NCBI GenBank assembly: GCA_904501765.1
Contig: CAJGCM010000062.1
Location: 1-11,695, forward strand
DNA: 11,695 bases
Direction: 5' to 3'
Source of the DNA: an uncultured Clostridia bacterium
GTDB lineage: Bacteria > Bacillota > Clostridia > Oscillospirales > CAG-272
A program made the translations under genes and the position numbers. Below the pieces are notes generated by a model that saw only the letters and a list, made by a program, of their open reading frames with translations, was not told where the DNA came from and searched no databases. Shown one piece after another: positions 5,767 to 11,695 of this stretch. Each line of letters opens with the position of its first letter. The stretch's first letter is position 1.

Positions 5767-6615
5767 CTACTCGCCGTCACTTGCCGCCTCGGCTGACGCG
5801 CCTGCGGAAGAGGTATCACATTCCTCCGCTTTTACGTATTCTATTACCCTCACGTCAGACAGCGCAAGTCTTCCCTCCATAACCGAGCGAACCCTCTCGG
5901 CAAGCGCCCAGGCGGCTTCTCTTACGGGAATATCCGTGTCGGGATATATAGGACCGTCTATATAAACGTCGGAGCCTATGCCCATCATACGCTTTTTATA
6001 CACTCTCGTCATAACGAAAACAGGCTTTCCAAGCTTCACGGGATAGTCAAAGCTGCCCGAGGAAAAGGGCCTTACGAAGGGACAATAGGGCCATAAATGC
6101 GCCTCGGGATATATTACGACGGTGTTTCCCCTCTCACACCTCGCCTTTATTGCCGAGGTAAAATTACGCACAGCCGAAAGCTCCGTCGGCAAGGGTATTC
6201 CTCCCGCAAGGGGGAGAATTGGTCCAAGCACGGGAAGAGAAAAATTCTTCGAGCTTATAACCACGTGGCAATATCTCGGGAAGGTCAGCATATTCGGAGT
6301 AAAGGCGTCTGCCGCAGCCTGCGTATGGTTGCCGTAGACGAAAACACCCGATTTAGTATATTTTCTGAAATTCTTTTTTCCTATATACCTGTCCCTTGAG
6401 AAGAATTTTGTGTAAATGAAGGCAATAGGTGGCAGTATAACTCTGTAAAGGGCGAGGGCGAAAATCTTTGAAAAAATGCTTTTCCTCTCGTATTTGTAGC
6501 TTTTGTCTATCTTCTTTTCTTTAAGATTGCCTCCGTCAAAATCCTCGCTAAAGTCACGGTAGACGACAGTGCGTTTAGGGTATTTGGATTTTTTGTCCTT
6601 TTTCTCGTTTATCAA
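5767..6615 (-). CDS. Divergent PlsC-like acyltransferase with H-X5-D and YPEAHLW motifs (operon gene 1)
   Basis: A 282-residue LPLAT-superfamily protein. The motif I region is GNHTQAAADAF, in which the His (97) and Asp (103) are five residues apart rather than the usual four. The motif III region is YPEAHLW (169-175), with Pro-Glu kept but the following Gly-Thr-Arg replaced. A hydrophobic helix at about 47-69 probably anchors it to the cytoplasmic face of the membrane. The first 45 residues are Lys-rich, and the C-terminus is an Ala/Ser/Glu tail. The start is set at TTG 6615-6613 because GGGGAGGAGG lies 5 nt upstream; an in-frame GTG at 6657 lies at the predicted start of the transcript and is not supported by a ribosome binding site. 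It is the first gene of the PlsC-GT8-GT8-PlsC operon. The variant motifs match no standard PlsC, so the acyl acceptor could be a glycolipid or polyol rather than lysophosphatidate. Confidence 0.8.
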   Translation of the reverse strand: MINEKKDKKSKYPKRTVVYRDFSEDFDGGNLKEKKIDKSYKYERKSIFSKIFALALYRVILPPIAFIYTKFFSRDRYIGKKNFRKYTKSGVFVYGNHTQAAADAFTPNMLTFPRYCHVVISSKNFSLPVLGPILPLAGGIPLPTELSAVRNFTSAIKARCERGNTVVIYPEAHLWPYCPFVRPFSSGSFDYPVKLGKPVFVMTRVYKKRMMGIGSDVYIDGPIYPDTDIPVREAAWALAERVRSVMEGRLALSDVRVIEYVKAEECDTSSAGASAEAASDGE

Positions 6616-6657
6616 AATATCCTCCTCCCCACAAGCTCTACTTAAAAGCCCGAGCAC

Positions 6658-6700
6658 ATTATATCGGTTTTATTGTACCACAACGAAATAAAAAATGCAA
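6658..6700 (-). promoter_or_regulatory. Promoter of the PlsC/GT8 operon
   Basis: On the minus strand TTGCAT (6700-6695), a 17-bp spacer and TACAAT (6677-6672) form a moderate sigma-A promoter with a weak -35. A perfect TATAAT also occurs at 6663-6658 but has no good -35 at normal spacing. Transcription would start at about 6651-6665, giving a leader of about 40-50 nt with GGAGGAGG before the TTG start at 6615. Confidence 0.55.
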
Positions 6701-6708
6701 TATTTGCC

Positions 6709-6784
6709 AATTCCACTAAAAATGGAATTCTCTCACCCGGGTGAACCATGCTGTCCGATGCCTCTCCACAAAAGTGAGAAATTC
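6709..6784. promoter_or_regulatory. Cluster of inverted repeats between divergent promoters
   Basis: Three inverted repeats lie between the leftward promoter (6658-6700) and the rightward one (6795-6823). AATTCCA-N7-TGGAATT is at 6709-6729. The perfect 12-bp palindrome TCACCCGGGTGA is at 6733-6744. An outer pair, GAATTCTCTCAC (6725-6736) and GTGAGAAATTC (6774-6784), is complementary apart from a one-base bulge. The segment is upstream of both transcripts, so these are more likely protein-binding sites than RNA structures. The adjacent XRE-type regulator is the obvious candidate ligand, but this is inference. Confidence 0.45.
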
Positions 6785-6789
6785 AAAAC

Positions 6790-6862
6790 GAGCATTGACT
6801 TTATATATTATTTATGATAAAATTTAAGCAGAGCATTGGCATTTTGTAAACTTTCATTTACA
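6790..6862 (+). promoter_or_regulatory. Promoter of the XRE/hydrolase/M16 operon with flanking repeats
   Basis: TTGACT (6795-6800), a 17-bp spacer and TAAAAT (6818-6823) make a near-consensus sigma-A promoter starting near 6830. GAGCATTG occurs twice as a direct repeat, at 6790-6797 (overlapping the -35) and 6831-6838 (at about +1), 41 bp apart or close to four helical turns. An inverted repeat TGTAAA-N6-TTTACA lies at 6845-6862. Together they look like operator sites for autoregulation. The remaining leader to 6939 contains a small ACCGC/GCGGT inverted repeat and the ribosome binding site GGAGGG. Confidence 0.65.
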
Positions 6863-6939
6863 TATATAACAAAAACCAACCGCAGGCGGTGACAATTTAA
6901 AGCAAACGGGCGGGCTTTCGGAAATATGGAGGGTTCTTT

Positions 6940-7551
6940 ATGGAAAGCATTAAGGAAATTATAGCAAAAAATCTTGTGGAGCTGAGGCGGGCGAAAAAAT
7001 ATACTCAGCAGGACTTAGCTCGGGAGCTTAATTATTCGGATAAGGCAATTTCACGCTGGGAGCACGCAGAAACCTTGCCTGACATTGAAACCCTTTGCAA
7101 AATATGCGACCTGTACGGCGTCAAATTTGAATACCTCCTTCAAAAGGAGCAGCCTAAGAAAAACAATCCTTACGTTATCAAGACCGATATAGTAAACAAG
7201 ATTATAATTCTTCTTATCGCTCTTGCTTCCCTTTGGCTAAGCTTCATTACCGCCTATATTTACAATAACATTATACTCGGCACAAACAAATGGCAGTTCT
7301 TTATATGGGCGCTTCCGCTTTCCGCCATTTTATGCCTTGTATGCAACGCCTTTTTCTTCCAAAGTAAGCTGTTTAACATTATAGCCGCCTCCGCTTTGTG
7401 CTGGACAGCTCTTTTAACCATTTACATAGAGCTTCTCGAACACAATATATGGATGCTCTTTATCTTAGGCGTACCCTTGCAGATACTCGTTCTGCTTACC
7501 GCCGCCCTCAAATCAAAGAACGAGCAAAGCACACCGTATAGCAGGGGATAA
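6940..7551 (+). CDS. Membrane-anchored XRE-family (HTH_3) transcriptional regulator
   Basis: A 203-residue protein with two parts. Residues 7-66 are a Cro/CI-type helix-turn-helix (KNLVELRRAKKYTQQDLAREL, then NYSDKAISRWE as the recognition helix, then LPDIETLCKICDLYGV), a DNA-binding domain typical of XRE regulators. Residues 80-190 hold about four predicted membrane helices (roughly 87-109, 118-140, 144-166 and 169-190) joined by short loops, so the DNA-binding head should face the cytoplasm while tethered to the membrane. The ATG at 6940 has GGAGGG six nt upstream. The gene is first in an operon with an alpha/beta hydrolase (5-bp gap) and an M16C peptidase, and repeats surround its own promoter, so autoregulation and control of its two partners are likely. 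The signal sensed by the membrane part is unknown. Confidence 0.88.
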   Translation: MESIKEIIAKNLVELRRAKKYTQQDLARELNYSDKAISRWEHAETLPDIETLCKICDLYGVKFEYLLQKEQPKKNNPYVIKTDIVNKIIILLIALASLWLSFITAYIYNNIILGTNKWQFFIWALPLSAILCLVCNAFFFQSKLFNIIAASALCWTALLTIYIELLEHNIWMLFILGVPLQILVLLTAALKSKNEQSTPYSRG

Positions 7552-7556
7552 AAAAT

Positions 7557-8522
7557 ATGAAAATATATATTACAATTCCGCTGATATTCATTTTCGTTTC
7601 TCTTTTGATTCTCGCCCTTTGCTACATAACGTACAGAAAAACCTTTTACAGAAATCCCAAAAAAGAAAAATCCGACCCCTACGCCGGGATAGACCGAGAG
7701 TCAGTAAAGCCATACAGAGAGCGGAGCCTTCAGCTCCTTGAAGGCATTTTGCCCCTTCCATACGAGCAGGTCGAAACGGTGGCGGAGGACGGAACAGGGC
7801 TTTACGCAAGATTTTACCGAGGCAAAGACGGAGGGCCCTTCATTATACAGTGTCACGGATACAAAAGTACGCCCATGAGAGATTTTTCGGGTATAGGCAC
7901 CGTGGGGCTTGACGAGGGGTACAACGTTATAATGATAGACCACAGAGCCCACGGAGAGAGCGGCGGCAGATGCATCACCTTCGGTCATAAGGAGAAGAGG
8001 GACTGCATATGCTGGGTAAAATATCTTACGGAGCGCTTCGGTGCTGATATAGAGGTGTTTTTACAAGGACTTTCTATGGGAGCGGCAACGGTTATTCTCG
8101 CCGCCGCCGAGAAGGATTTGCCGAGGTGCGTCAAGGGAGTACTTGCCGACTGCCCATATTCCTCGGCTAAGGACATAATCAAAAAGGTTATTCAGGGCAT
8201 GAAGCTCCCCGCAAATATACTATACCCCTTCGTCAGACTCGGAGCTATTATATTCGGCGGCTTTGACCCGAACAAGGCGGACGTCACCGCCGCTGCAAAA
8301 AAAGCGAAACTACCTATATTACTTATACACGGGGATGCTGACAGCTTCGTTCCCTATGAAATGGGAAAGCAGGTAGCAGAGGCATCAGAGAAGGTCACCT
8401 TCCACACCTTCGGTGGCGCAGACCACGCAATAAGCTATCTGGTCGACGAGAAGCGCTATCGCTATATTACCGCAGAATTTTTAAGGAGCCTCACCTCCCA
8501 CACTCACTCAAACGAAAGGTAA
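7557..8522 (+). CDS. Membrane-anchored alpha/beta hydrolase
   Basis: A 321-residue serine hydrolase of the alpha/beta-hydrolase fold, of the type related to BAAT/DAP2-like esterases and peptidases. Residues 3-25 form one hydrophobic helix without a clear cleavage site, so the protein is probably membrane-tethered. Visible catalytic elements are the oxyanion HG (100-101), the MIDHRAHGESGG segment (126-137), the nucleophile Ser173 in GLSMG (171-175), the acid Asp262 in HGDADSFVP (258-266) and His290 in GADHAISY. All triad members are therefore present and the enzyme should be active. The ATG at 7557 lies 5 bp after the regulator's stop, with only a weak AGGGGAT upstream, which suggests translational coupling. 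The M16C peptidase follows after 6 bp. The substrate (ester, amide or peptide) cannot be told from the sequence. Confidence 0.88.
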   Translation: MKIYITIPLIFIFVSLLILALCYITYRKTFYRNPKKEKSDPYAGIDRESVKPYRERSLQLLEGILPLPYEQVETVAEDGTGLYARFYRGKDGGPFIIQCHGYKSTPMRDFSGIGTVGLDEGYNVIMIDHRAHGESGGRCITFGHKEKRDCICWVKYLTERFGADIEVFLQGLSMGAATVILAAAEKDLPRCVKGVLADCPYSSAKDIIKKVIQGMKLPANILYPFVRLGAIIFGGFDPNKADVTAAAKKAKLPILLIHGDADSFVPYEMGKQVAEASEKVTFHTFGGADHAISYLVDEKRYRYITAEFLRSLTSHTHSNER

Positions 8523-8528
8523 GTTTAA

Positions 8529-11414
8529 ATGGAAAAGAAAATTATAAACGGATTTGAATTTGTACGCTCAAGGGGTATTCCCGAAATATCTGCAACCCTT
8601 CACGAGGGGCGCCATATAAAAAGCGGAGCAAGCCTTGCCTACCTTGAAAGAGAGGACAGCAACAAAACCTTCGCCATAGCCTTTAAGACCATACCCGAGG
8701 ACAGCACGGGCGTTTTCCACATTCTTGAGCATTCGGTGCTGTGCGGCTCCCGTAAATACCCTGTAAAGGAGCCCTTCGTAGAGCTTCTCAAAAGCTCATT
8801 AAAAACCTTCCTTAACGCCTTCACCTTCCCCGATAAAACAATGTACCCCGTATCTTCAAGAAACCAAAAGGACTTTCTAAACCTGGTTGACGTTTATATG
8901 GATGCGGTTCTTTACCCGAGAGCCATATCGGACCCCAACGTGTTTTACCAGGAGGGGTGGCATTACGAGGTGGAGGAGTCCGGAGAGCTTTCCTACAAGG
9001 GCGTCGTATTCAACGAAATGAAGGGCGCATATTCCTCTGCCGACGAGGTGGAGATGTCGGAAATGTCGAAGCTTCTTTATAAGGGTAGCTGCTACGCCAA
9101 GGATTCGGGAGGAAGCCCCAAGGTTATCCCAACCCTCACCTTTGAGGAGTTCAAGGCGGCGCACGAAAAATACTACCACCCGTCAAACGCAAGAATTTTC
9201 CTTGACGGTAAAATAGAGCTTGAAGAAACCCTTTCGCTCCTTGATTCCTACCTTTGCGACTACGATGCGAAAGATGTACACGCCCACATAGAGGATATAA
9301 AAAAGGAAACCGGCAGATTTGCCAAGGTGGACTATGAAATTCCCGAGGGAGAGGATGCTTCCGGAAAGGCAAGACTCGTTTTTGGCTTCTATTCCCACGC
9401 CTGTCACGAAATAGAAAAGAGCGTCGCTCTTTCGGTTATAACCGACGCCATTGCAGGCTCAAATGAAGCCCCCTTCAAAAAAGTGCTCCTCGACTCAGGG
9501 CTTTGCGAGGACGTGACGTTTATTCCCTACGACGGGATTCGTGAAAATTGTCTGCTGCTTGAATTAAAGAACCTTAATGAAAACGACTGGGAGCGTGTCC
9601 GTGATTTGGTATTCCACACCCTGCAGGACATCGTGGCGAAGGGGATTGACAAGGAGGCGCTTACAGCCGCCTTTAACAGCCTCGAATTCAAGGTAAGAGA
9701 GCAGGACGGCGGTTACTATCCTGCGGGAATTTCCTACTCCATAGCCGCCCTCGGCACATGGCTTTATGACGAGGACCCGATTATAGGTCTTCGCTTTGAG
9801 GAAACTGTTGCCACTCTTAAGGCGGCTCTTGACACGGATTACTACGAAAGGCTCCTTGAAGATACCCTGATAAATTCTCCTCACAGCGCTACCCTTCTTA
9901 TGCTCCCTTCAAAGGAGCTTGGCAGAAAAAATGCGGAGGAGGAGTCGGCAGCCCTCGCCTTTGCAAAGGATAAAATGGGTGACGAGGGGCTTTTGGAGAT
10001 AAGGGCTTTATGCGAAAATCTCACCTCTCACCAGACTGCCCCCGACAGTGAGGAGGCACTCGCAACCCTGCCCTATCTTACTTTAGAGGATATAAACCCC
10101 GAGCCGGAGGAAATCCCTGTGGAAGACAGCACGGAGGAGGGGGTCAGAGTTATTTTTACCCCCACAGAATCCAGAGGCATCACCTATCTTTCACTTCTCT
10201 TTGACATAAGCGACCTTACAGAAAAGGAGCTGTTCTTTGCCTCGGTTATAACCGATATCCTCACCAATATAAGGACAAAAAACAACTCTGCGATAGCTTT
10301 ACAAAACAGACTGAAAAGCAACTTAGGCTCGGTTTCATTTTCCACCTTCTCGGTAAGCCACAGTGGAATACCCACCCCATATTTTAAGCTTTCCTCAAGC
10401 TTCCTCGATTCGAAGTGTGAGGTTGCCGTGGAGCTTATTAAGGAAATAACAATGCTTTCAGACCTATCCGACGGAGAAACAATTTCAAAGCTCTTGAAGC
10501 AAATTAAGTCTTCCGCCTACGAGGGAATATGCGCCTCGGGTCACTCCTCTGCCATAGGAAGAGCCGCAGCCTATACGAGCTGCGAGGCTGCAATTTCCGA
10601 ATATACCGAGGGAATTGAGTTTTACAGAGCCTTAAAGGCGCTTGACTCGAGCTTTGAAGAAAAGCGTGAAGAATTTCTCGAGGACCTCCAAAGCCTGTAT
10701 CGCCGCATTTTCACAAGAGAAAGACTTACCGTCAGCTACTCGGGCAAAAGCTGTCCTGAGCTGCCGAAAAAATTTATACGAATATTCCCGATAACGGGCG
10801 AAGCTCCTTCCGAATGTAAAATCAAGCCTTTAGGCAAAAGAAACGAGGGCTTCGTAATTCCTGCGGGTGTTTCCTTTGCGGCTCTCTGCGGCACGGTTAA
10901 CGAGGCTCGGGAACAGGAATTTTCGGGAACACTTTCGGTTGTCCGCTCTATTCTTTCCTACGGATACCTTTGGAACAAAATAAGGGTTGAAGGAGGCGCT
11001 TACGGCTCAGGGCTGGTATGCCGCCGCTCAGGGCTCGTTGGCTTCTATTCCTACCGTGACCCGAATGCCGCCCGTTCCTTAGAGCTTTACGGCGGCAGCT
11101 CCGATTATTTAAGAGCTTTGGCAAATTCAGGTGAGGACCTTACAGGCTTTATCATAGGCGCTGTGGGAGAGAGCGACCCTCTTCTGACGCCAAAAACCAC
11201 AGGCGCTTTAGGTATGCTTTTAGCCCTTCGAGGAGAAAGCCACTGCGACAGAGTCAAAAAAAGAGAGCAAATGCTCTCCACCGACAAAACTGCCCTCATA
11301 GCGGCAGCTGACCTCATAGACGACGTATGCCGAGAGGGGGCGTTCTGCATAATCGGTGGCAAGGAAAAGCTCGAAGGCGCAAAATCAAAGCTTAAAGAAA
11401 TCAGCGAGCTTTAA
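8529..11414 (+). CDS. M16C (presequence-protease/insulinase-type) zinc metallopeptidase
   Basis: A 961-residue peptidase of family M16, subfamily C, which degrades short unfolded peptides inside a two-halved chamber; relatives are mitochondrial/plastid PreP and bacterial homologues. The inverted zinc motif H-X-X-E-H is HILEH (64-68), and the third ligand is Glu163 in GVVFNEMKG. The block around CGSRKYPVKEPF, FLNAFTFPDKTMYPV and DVYMDAVLYPR is diagnostic. The middle portion (about 450-700) corresponds to the M16C-associated linker domain, and the second half carries RVEGGAYGSG (819-828) with the conserved Arg and Tyr that complete the active site. The length is close to the family norm (about 970), so the gene is intact. 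No signal peptide is present, so it is cytoplasmic. The start at 8529 lies 6 bp after the hydrolase stop, with a weak ribosome binding site (AAAGGTAAG), in keeping with coupling. Processing of peptides alongside the hydrolase is plausible but unproven. Confidence 0.95.
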   Translation: MEKKIINGFEFVRSRGIPEISATLHEGRHIKSGASLAYLEREDSNKTFAIAFKTIPEDSTGVFHILEHSVLCGSRKYPVKEPFVELLKSSLKTFLNAFTFPDKTMYPVSSRNQKDFLNLVDVYMDAVLYPRAISDPNVFYQEGWHYEVEESGELSYKGVVFNEMKGAYSSADEVEMSEMSKLLYKGSCYAKDSGGSPKVIPTLTFEEFKAAHEKYYHPSNARIFLDGKIELEETLSLLDSYLCDYDAKDVHAHIEDIKKETGRFAKVDYEIPEGEDASGKARLVFGFYSHACHEIEKSVALSVITDAIAGSNEAPFKKVLLDSGLCEDVTFIPYDGIRENCLLLELKNLNENDWERVRDLVFHTLQDIVAKGIDKEALTAAFNSLEFKVREQDGGYYPAGISYSIAALGTWLYDEDPIIGLRFEETVATLKAALDTDYYERLLEDTLINSPHSATLLMLPSKELGRKNAEEESAALAFAKDKMGDEGLLEIRALCENLTSHQTAPDSEEALATLPYLTLEDINPEPEEIPVEDSTEEGVRVIFTPTESRGITYLSLLFDISDLTEKELFFASVITDILTNIRTKNNSAIALQNRLKSNLGSVSFSTFSVSHSGIPTPYFKLSSSFLDSKCEVAVELIKEITMLSDLSDGETISKLLKQIKSSAYEGICASGHSSAIGRAAAYTSCEAAISEYTEGIEFYRALKALDSSFEEKREEFLEDLQSLYRRIFTRERLTVSYSGKSCPELPKKFIRIFPITGEAPSECKIKPLGKRNEGFVIPAGVSFAALCGTVNEAREQEFSGTLSVVRSILSYGYLWNKIRVEGGAYGSGLVCRRSGLVGFYSYRDPNAARSLELYGGSSDYLRALANSGEDLTGFIIGAVGESDPLLTPKTTGALGMLLALRGESHCDRVKKREQMLSTDKTALIAAADLIDDVCREGAFCIIGGKEKLEGAKSKLKEISEL

Positions 11415-11458
11415 TTTTTCTGCCCACGAGCAATCTACCAGACGCCAAGTGAGGGAAC

Positions 11459-11481
11459 AAAAAACAGTTGGTAACTTTTTT
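11459..11481 (+). terminator. Possible weak A-tract/T-tract hairpin after the M16C gene
   Basis: AAAAAA-C-AGTT-GGT-AACT-TTTTT at 11459-11481 can fold into a short stem continued by A-T pairs, ending in a T-run. The G-C content is low, so this is a poor terminator at best; the one at 11523-11567 is far stronger. Confidence 0.3.
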
Positions 11482-11522
11482 CGAAGCGAAGTCCCACGTA
11501 CAATAAGAAACATTGTTATAAG

Positions 11523-11567
11523 AAAGAGAGAACAAATCGGTTTGCAGCCGAAACGTTCTCTCTTTTT
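11523..11567 (+). terminator. Intrinsic terminator of the XRE/hydrolase/M16C operon
   Basis: AGAGAGAAC (11525-11533) pairs with GTTCTCTCT (11555-11563), extendable by two A-T pairs to 11 bp. An inner TCGG/CCGA stem is at 11538-11541 and 11548-11551, and the outer stem runs into five T residues. It lies about 110 bp after the M16C stop. The 11415-11520 stretch before it holds no credible gene. Confidence 0.82.
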
Positions 11568-11585
11568 GCCAGTTTTCAGTTTAGA

Positions 11586-11695
11586 GTTATGAGGCTCGCT
11601 CCTCTCGCCGTTATGAATTTGCTGCGCAAATGTTATGATATGATTTACCCATCTAACCTCAAACTTGGGCGTTGCCCAATCATAACTATGCGAAG
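11586..11695. repeat. Modular intergenic repeat of triloop hairpins and GTTATGA spacers
   Basis: GTTATGA occurs at 11586-11592, 11610-11616 and 11632-11638 (steps of 24 and 22 bp) and inverted as TCATAAC at 11680-11686. Between them are small palindromes: GAGG-N6-CCTC (11591-11604), ATTTGC-TGC-GCAAAT (11617-11631) and TTGGGC-GTT-GCCCAA (11665-11679). The last two are perfect 6-bp stems with 3-nt loops. TTCG-AAG-CGAA at 11480-11490 has the same design, and the window ends in GCGAAG. It resembles a REP-like or mosaic intergenic repeat; the unit continues past the window. No coding potential is evident. Confidence 0.6.

Noticed and set aside
6613..6657. Use of the upstream GTG at 6657 as start of the first acyltransferase gene
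   Set aside because: The GTG lies at the predicted transcription start with no ribosome binding site, whereas GGGGAGGAGG sits 5 nt before the in-frame TTG at 6615.
6840..6939. A riboswitch in the leader of the XRE gene
   Set aside because: Only a small ACCGC/GCGGT inverted repeat is visible; no conserved riboswitch core or terminator/antiterminator pair could be recognised.
11356..11592. A 78-codon plus-strand frame overlapping the end of the M16C gene
   Set aside because: It overlaps 59 bp of the peptidase in another frame, runs through the intrinsic terminator and has no ribosome binding site or recognisable motif.

Overview
The window looks like chromosomal DNA of a low-GC Gram-positive (Firmicutes), most likely an uncultured gut-type member of class Clostridia. 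The grounds are strong AGGAGG-type ribosome binding sites, several TTG/GTG starts, sigma-A-like promoters (TTGAC-N17/18-TAtAaT), intrinsic terminators, and the gene families present: DUF1934/YwiB, a methylglyoxal-synthase-like protein, an M16C protease, and GT8 plus PlsC-like genes. No rRNA, tRNA, CRISPR array, transposase or phage gene was seen.

Layout. (1) 1-752, minus strand: the N-terminal part of a DUF1934 protein runs off the left edge, and a methylglyoxal-synthase-like gene is followed by an intrinsic terminator. (2) 753-2750: a divergent promoter pair drives the methylglyoxal-synthase-like gene leftward and a GH110-family (alpha-1,3-galactosidase-like) beta-helix enzyme rightward. A strong hairpin at 2712-2743 serves as terminator for this gene and for the converging operon. 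(3) 2822-6700, minus strand: a four-gene operon read PlsC-like, GT8, GT8, PlsC-like. Two glycosyltransferases are bracketed by two divergent lyso-lipid-type acyltransferases, which suggests synthesis or remodelling of a glycolipid. (4) 6700-6795: an intergenic control region with inverted repeats between two divergent promoters. (5) 6795-11567, plus strand: a tight operon of a membrane-anchored XRE-type regulator, an N-terminally anchored alpha/beta hydrolase and an M16C zinc metallopeptidase, ended by a good terminator. (6) 11586-11695: a modular intergenic repeat made of small triloop hairpins separated by GTTATGA.

The observations most worth following are these. The PlsC-GT8-GT8-PlsC operon has non-canonical acyltransferase motifs. 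The methylglyoxal-synthase-like protein keeps the fold signature but lacks the catalytic aspartate and other active-site residues. The GH110 enzyme has no export signal. A near-repeat sits in front of both GT8 genes and may be the remnant of a GT8 C-terminus. I see no clear phage-defence or other named novel system; the glycolipid-type operon is the best candidate for something undescribed.
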